From the NCBI GenBank assembly GCA_020634895.1, contig JACKAV010000002.1, forward strand, positions 186,001-250,000: a DNA stretch of 64,000 nucleotides, written 5' to 3'. The stretch is from Anaerolineales bacterium. GTDB taxonomy: Bacteria > Chloroflexota > Anaerolineae > Anaerolineales > Villigracilaceae. Under the pieces are notes generated by a model. That model worked only from the letters and a program-made list of their open reading frames with translations, was not told where the DNA came from and did not search any database. How positions within the stretch are numbered: the first letter of the stretch is position 1; the number at the start of each line of letters is the position of its first letter. The position numbers and the translations under genes were made by a program. Below are positions 61,260 to 64,000 of this stretch, piece by piece.

Positions 61260-62348
61260 TTACTGCTGGGTATCTTGATTTGCATCATTTGGCAAGTTCG
61301 GCGATGTGATTACAGTTAGCGCAGGCTCCATCGCATAAGGCAACTTTGCCGGAACCGGGATGTTGTACTGGCTCAACAGGAACTGTAAAGTAGAAGCTTC
61401 CGTAGCCTGCCGTGCCTGATCAGAGGGATTCCGTAAAGTCATGGAAATTTTGGCGTTCGTAAAAACCAGATAGGACAATGTCACAGAATCCTGCGGGGAT
61501 ACGATCAAAGTGACTGTATCCGGCGATACAGTTGCCGTTGTTTGTGCATCTGCATTGGCATTAGCGTTCGCATCTTGTTGAGCTGTAGTTGTCGTAATAT
61601 CCTCAGGGTTGAGTGGGAAATCACCAAGCCGCATCACAACCACATCCTGAAGTAATGTCTGGCATACCATTCGTGGACGCTGAGCTTCTGAAGGAACCAG
61701 ATAATATGGCTGCTGCACTGAAGGATCCAGTTCCAAACGTCCCTGCGGGGATCCATCCGCCGCAACACCAAGCGACAAAATAGGAAGTCCATTTTCGGGA
61801 CCCGACAAACCAGTACCGGTCAATACCGCTGTCAAATTCGGAAGGATGGATTGAAAAGTTGGGTCAACATCGACAAACAACAAACAGGCGTTCACGTTTA
61901 CATGCGCGCCATTATTAATGGCATAACTTGCTACAGCAAGCCTGTCAACTGGGATGGTTACCGCCGTCATGCCAGGAGGAATAACAGACGCCCATTGCGG
62001 GCCAGATACTGCAACCGTCGCGGTCGAGTCAGTAACCATTGATTCTGTTATCAAAACACCCTGATCCAAAGGAAATTTGGCTATTTTGTCTACAAGAAAC
62101 GGCAATTCGTCTTTCGTGTACATAACTGAAACGACATTTTCCTGCGGGATTTGCAATGTCGCCAAAACATCTGGAGTTATACGCGCGCCTTGTGCAATAT
62201 TTTGGGCAGCATAATACACTTCGACGTACAACGGTTGGACTGTTGTCTCCTGCGGTGTAAACAAAAATTGGCGGAGGGCCACAAAACCCACCACAAAAGC
62301 AATTATTACTATCAGAAGCACCAGAATCAAAGTACGACCGCGACGCAT
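61260..62348 (-). CDS. cpaB: Tad/Flp pilus assembly protein CpaB (RcpC-like)
   Basis: 362 residues. N-terminal helix at about 6-28, SAF domain at about 40-110 (IAQGARITPDVL), and a C-terminal region with short Asn-Ala repeats (DANANANADA) near 263-272. Stabilises the Tad secretion channel in Gram-negative bacteria; in a single-membrane bacterium its role is unclear. GAGAGGAG before the ATG. Confidence 0.85.
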   Translation of the reverse strand: MRRGRTLILVLLIVIIAFVVGFVALRQFLFTPQETTVQPLYVEVYYAAQNIAQGARITPDVLATLQIPQENVVSVMYTKDELPFLVDKIAKFPLDQGVLITESMVTDSTATVAVSGPQWASVIPPGMTAVTIPVDRLAVASYAINNGAHVNVNACLLFVDVDPTFQSILPNLTAVLTGTGLSGPENGLPILSLGVAADGSPQGRLELDPSVQQPYYLVPSEAQRPRMVCQTLLQDVVVMRLGDFPLNPEDITTTTAQQDANANANADAQTTATVSPDTVTLIVSPQDSVTLSYLVFTNAKISMTLRNPSDQARQATEASTLQFLLSQYNIPVPAKLPYAMEPALTVITSPNLPNDANQDTQQ

Positions 62349-62365
62349 AATTATCTCCTCTCAAC

Positions 62366-62407
62366 AAGCACCAATGTTAATTGGCACTTTATAACATGTC
62401 CATTATA
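62366..62407 (-). promoter_or_regulatory. cpaB -10 box and leader hairpin
   Basis: On minus: TATAAT at 62407-62402 and, about 20 bases later, GTGCCAAT-taac-ATTGGTGC (8 pairs, two G-T). The hairpin is inside the leader, just before the ribosome site GAGAGGAG. No convincing -35 box. Confidence 0.45.
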
Positions 62408-62495
62408 CAGGAAAAATGACAAAAACATATTACGCAGGCATAAAAATAAAGCACTAACGCGCCTCAAAACTTAACAAAACTGTTAGAGAAACGGG

Positions 62496-63500
62496 TTAAA
62501 TCTTAGCCTGCACAGTAAATGAAATCTTAGCGCCCGACCCAACAGCGCTATCGATCTCAAACTTTCCGCCCAGCATTTCCGAACGTTCACGAATCAGTTT
62601 CAAACCCAGATTATTTGCATCCTGAAGGGATTCCGGGTCAAATCCGCGTCCATTATCATCCACAGTCACGCGAAGGAAATCATTGCCAAGATCCAAGTGG
62701 ACTTTAACCAAGGTAGCCTGACTGTGCCGCACGGCATTTCCAAGTAATTCCTGAACAGCCCTGAAGATCATAACCTCCAGATATGGCTCCAACCTGCGCT
62801 CGGTTCCTGAGACAGAAACACTAACGTCAATGCTAGACTGTTCCTTTAGGGCATCGGCATATTTCCTCAAAGTCGGGACCAAACCCAAATCATCAAGCAT
62901 CATTGGACGCAATTCAAAAATAAAATTCCTCACCTTTTGAAAGGTTCCCATGGCTGATGTCTTTAAATTACCCAATTCTTCTTTTGCCTGGGAGGGATCA
63001 ACGTCCAATAAACGCATGGCGATCTCGGTTTGAAGAATGAAATTAGAGAGCGCCTGCGCAGGACCATCGTGCATCTGGCGTGACAATCGCTGCCGTTCCG
63101 CTTCCTGGGCATTAACGATCATCTCTATCCCCGTCATCTGTTCTTTTCCGGAATTTTGAGGTGCGGAAGAACCACCGTCTCCGCCGCCCTTCATGACCAT
63201 TTTCTCCAAAACATCTTTATATTTTTCGAGATGCAATTTATCGTTCTGCAGTTTCTCCAACTGACCACGCATAACGAATAATCGCTGCTGGGCATCCAGA
63301 GCGGAATCATAAGCCATCTTGATCTCTTCAACAGATCCGCCCTGCTTCTGAACTTGTTGCAAATGGGAAGTTATAGCCGTGTTGCGCTGGGTCAGTTTGG
63401 AGATTTCACCCTGACTCTGTTCCATCATCAGTGTGATCTCGCGAAGCGCACGCTGCGTTTCTTCTAGTTCGCTTTTGTAATCAACAGTCTCACTGGGCAT
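62496..63500 (-). CDS. Soluble NarL/DegS-type sensor histidine kinase
   Basis: 334 residues, no membrane segment. Long coiled coil at about 5-90, HisKA_3 with phospho-His in RLSRQMHDGPAQAL near 143, HATPase near 225-334 (VQELLGNAVRHSQA, DDNGRGFD). Resembles DegS-like cytoplasmic kinases. Ten bases after the response regulator gene on the same strand. Confidence 0.9.
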   Translation of the reverse strand: MPSETVDYKSELEETQRALREITLMMEQSQGEISKLTQRNTAITSHLQQVQKQGGSVEEIKMAYDSALDAQQRLFVMRGQLEKLQNDKLHLEKYKDVLEKMVMKGGGDGGSSAPQNSGKEQMTGIEMIVNAQEAERQRLSRQMHDGPAQALSNFILQTEIAMRLLDVDPSQAKEELGNLKTSAMGTFQKVRNFIFELRPMMLDDLGLVPTLRKYADALKEQSSIDVSVSVSGTERRLEPYLEVMIFRAVQELLGNAVRHSQATLVKVHLDLGNDFLRVTVDDNGRGFDPESLQDANNLGLKLIRERSEMLGGKFEIDSAVGSGAKISFTVQAKI

Positions 63501-63510
63501 TAATCGTCTC

Positions 63511-64000
63511 CTAAGGACGGATGTCGGTATCCCGCAGGGTTACCCAACCGCGTTTTAATGCGTACACAACAGCCTGTGTACGATCCTCAACTCCAAATTT
63601 TCGCAAGATCGCTGTAACATGATTCTTGACCGTCTGATGGCTAATTCCCAAAAGCGCGGCAATTTCCTTATTACTCATACCGCGCACAACACAGCCAAGC
63701 ACTTCCATTTCACGATCAGATAACGGATGGAAAGGAGCACCTGGTTCGCTATAAGAACGACGCGCGCCTTCCATGCTTTCTTCAACCCATAATTCCAGTT
63801 CCCTGCGCGTAAAAACATTATTGGCAAATACAAATTTACCTTCCGCAACCTCACGAATAATACGGGATAAATTTTGCGGTTCGATATCCTTGGAGCAGTA
63901 ACCATGCGCCCCAGCAAGAGCAGCGTGGATTGCCTGCTCCACATCGTCGTAACCAGTCATCAGGACAATTCGCGTTCCCATTTTTTCCTGCGAGACCTGA
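63511..64000 (-). CDS. NarL/LuxR-type response regulator, 5' end outside window
   Basis: About 163 residues visible. The frame runs to the window edge, with receiver residues (SQEKMGTRIVLMTGYDD) continuing past the ATG at 63981, so that ATG is internal. Receiver end (CSKDIEP with Lys), then a LuxR helix-turn-helix (LSDREMEVLGCVVRGMSNKEIAALLGISHQTVKNHV). Cognate to the kinase that follows. Confidence 0.9.
   Translation of the reverse strand, partial: QVSQEKMGTRIVLMTGYDDVEQAIHAALAGAHGYCSKDIEPQNLSRIIREVAEGKFVFANNVFTRRELELWVEESMEGARRSYSEPGAPFHPLSDREMEVLGCVVRGMSNKEIAALLGISHQTVKNHVTAILRKFGVEDRTQAVVYALKRGWVTLRDTDIRP

Noticed and set aside
1..64000. CRISPR arrays, rRNA, insertion sequences, phage or attachment sites
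   Set aside because: No regularly spaced repeats, no transposase or integrase motifs and no rRNA-like stretch were seen on either strand.

Overview
The window looks like chromosome of an anaerobic or facultative Chloroflexota bacterium, most likely Anaerolineae. This is inferred from gene content, not from a marker gene. The pointers are a bifunctional transaldolase/glucose-6-phosphate isomerase, substrate-binding lipoproteins with Ala/Glu/Pro-rich linkers, a Tad pilus locus with no secretin in view, tungsten-type aldehyde:ferredoxin oxidoreductases (AOR) and an MshA-like glycosyltransferase. Coding density is very high. Almost all genes are intact; only the response regulator at the right edge is cut. 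No rRNA, CRISPR array, insertion sequence or prophage is visible. The single RNA gene is tRNA-Thr(CGT).

Left part (1-10.8 kb): a four-gene minus-strand operon (Npt/MFS-like transporter, possible GNAT, Cache/HAMP sensor without an output domain, ATP-grasp ligase) of unclear function. Then come a NYN/LOTUS RNase-like gene, an MshA-like glycosyltransferase, the tRNA, a PAS-GAF histidine kinase, and a PadR-CPBP protease pair with a clear operator.

Metabolic island (10.8-39.9 kb): five class III aminotransferases, two AOR-family enzymes, a CoA-acylating semialdehyde dehydrogenase, a saccharopine-dehydrogenase-like enzyme, two Lrp/AsnC regulators, a branched-chain amino acid type ABC importer (livKHMGF) beside a Cache-domain two-component system, and a polyamine importer (potABCD). 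Together they read as import of amino acids and polyamines, transamination to semialdehydes, then oxidation to CoA esters or acids with reduced ferredoxin as a likely product. One aminotransferase gene overlaps the AOR gene that follows it. An Lrp gene heads a nine-gene aminotransferase/dehydrogenase/potABCD operon bounded by a good promoter and a terminator.

Cell-surface glycan block (40.0-46.3 kb): a large membrane protein diverges from a tightly overlapping operon of GT2 glycosyltransferase, sulfotransferase, flippase-like protein and GH36 alpha-galactosidase.

Sugar phosphate block (46.4-52.1 kb): pterin carbinolamine dehydratase, Tal-Pgi fusion, RpiB, a small membrane protein and transketolase, which cover most of the non-oxidative pentose phosphate pathway. 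Next come a cNMP-binding DUF1003 protein, a DUF429 protein, and a thioredoxin-like protein paired with a divergent Lgt-like membrane protein.

Right end (55.2-64.0 kb): hibernation factor, comF, and the Tad machinery tadC-tadB-tadA-cpaE-cpaB behind a NarL-type two-component pair, all on the minus strand. A run of ten C inside tadB is a possible slippage site.
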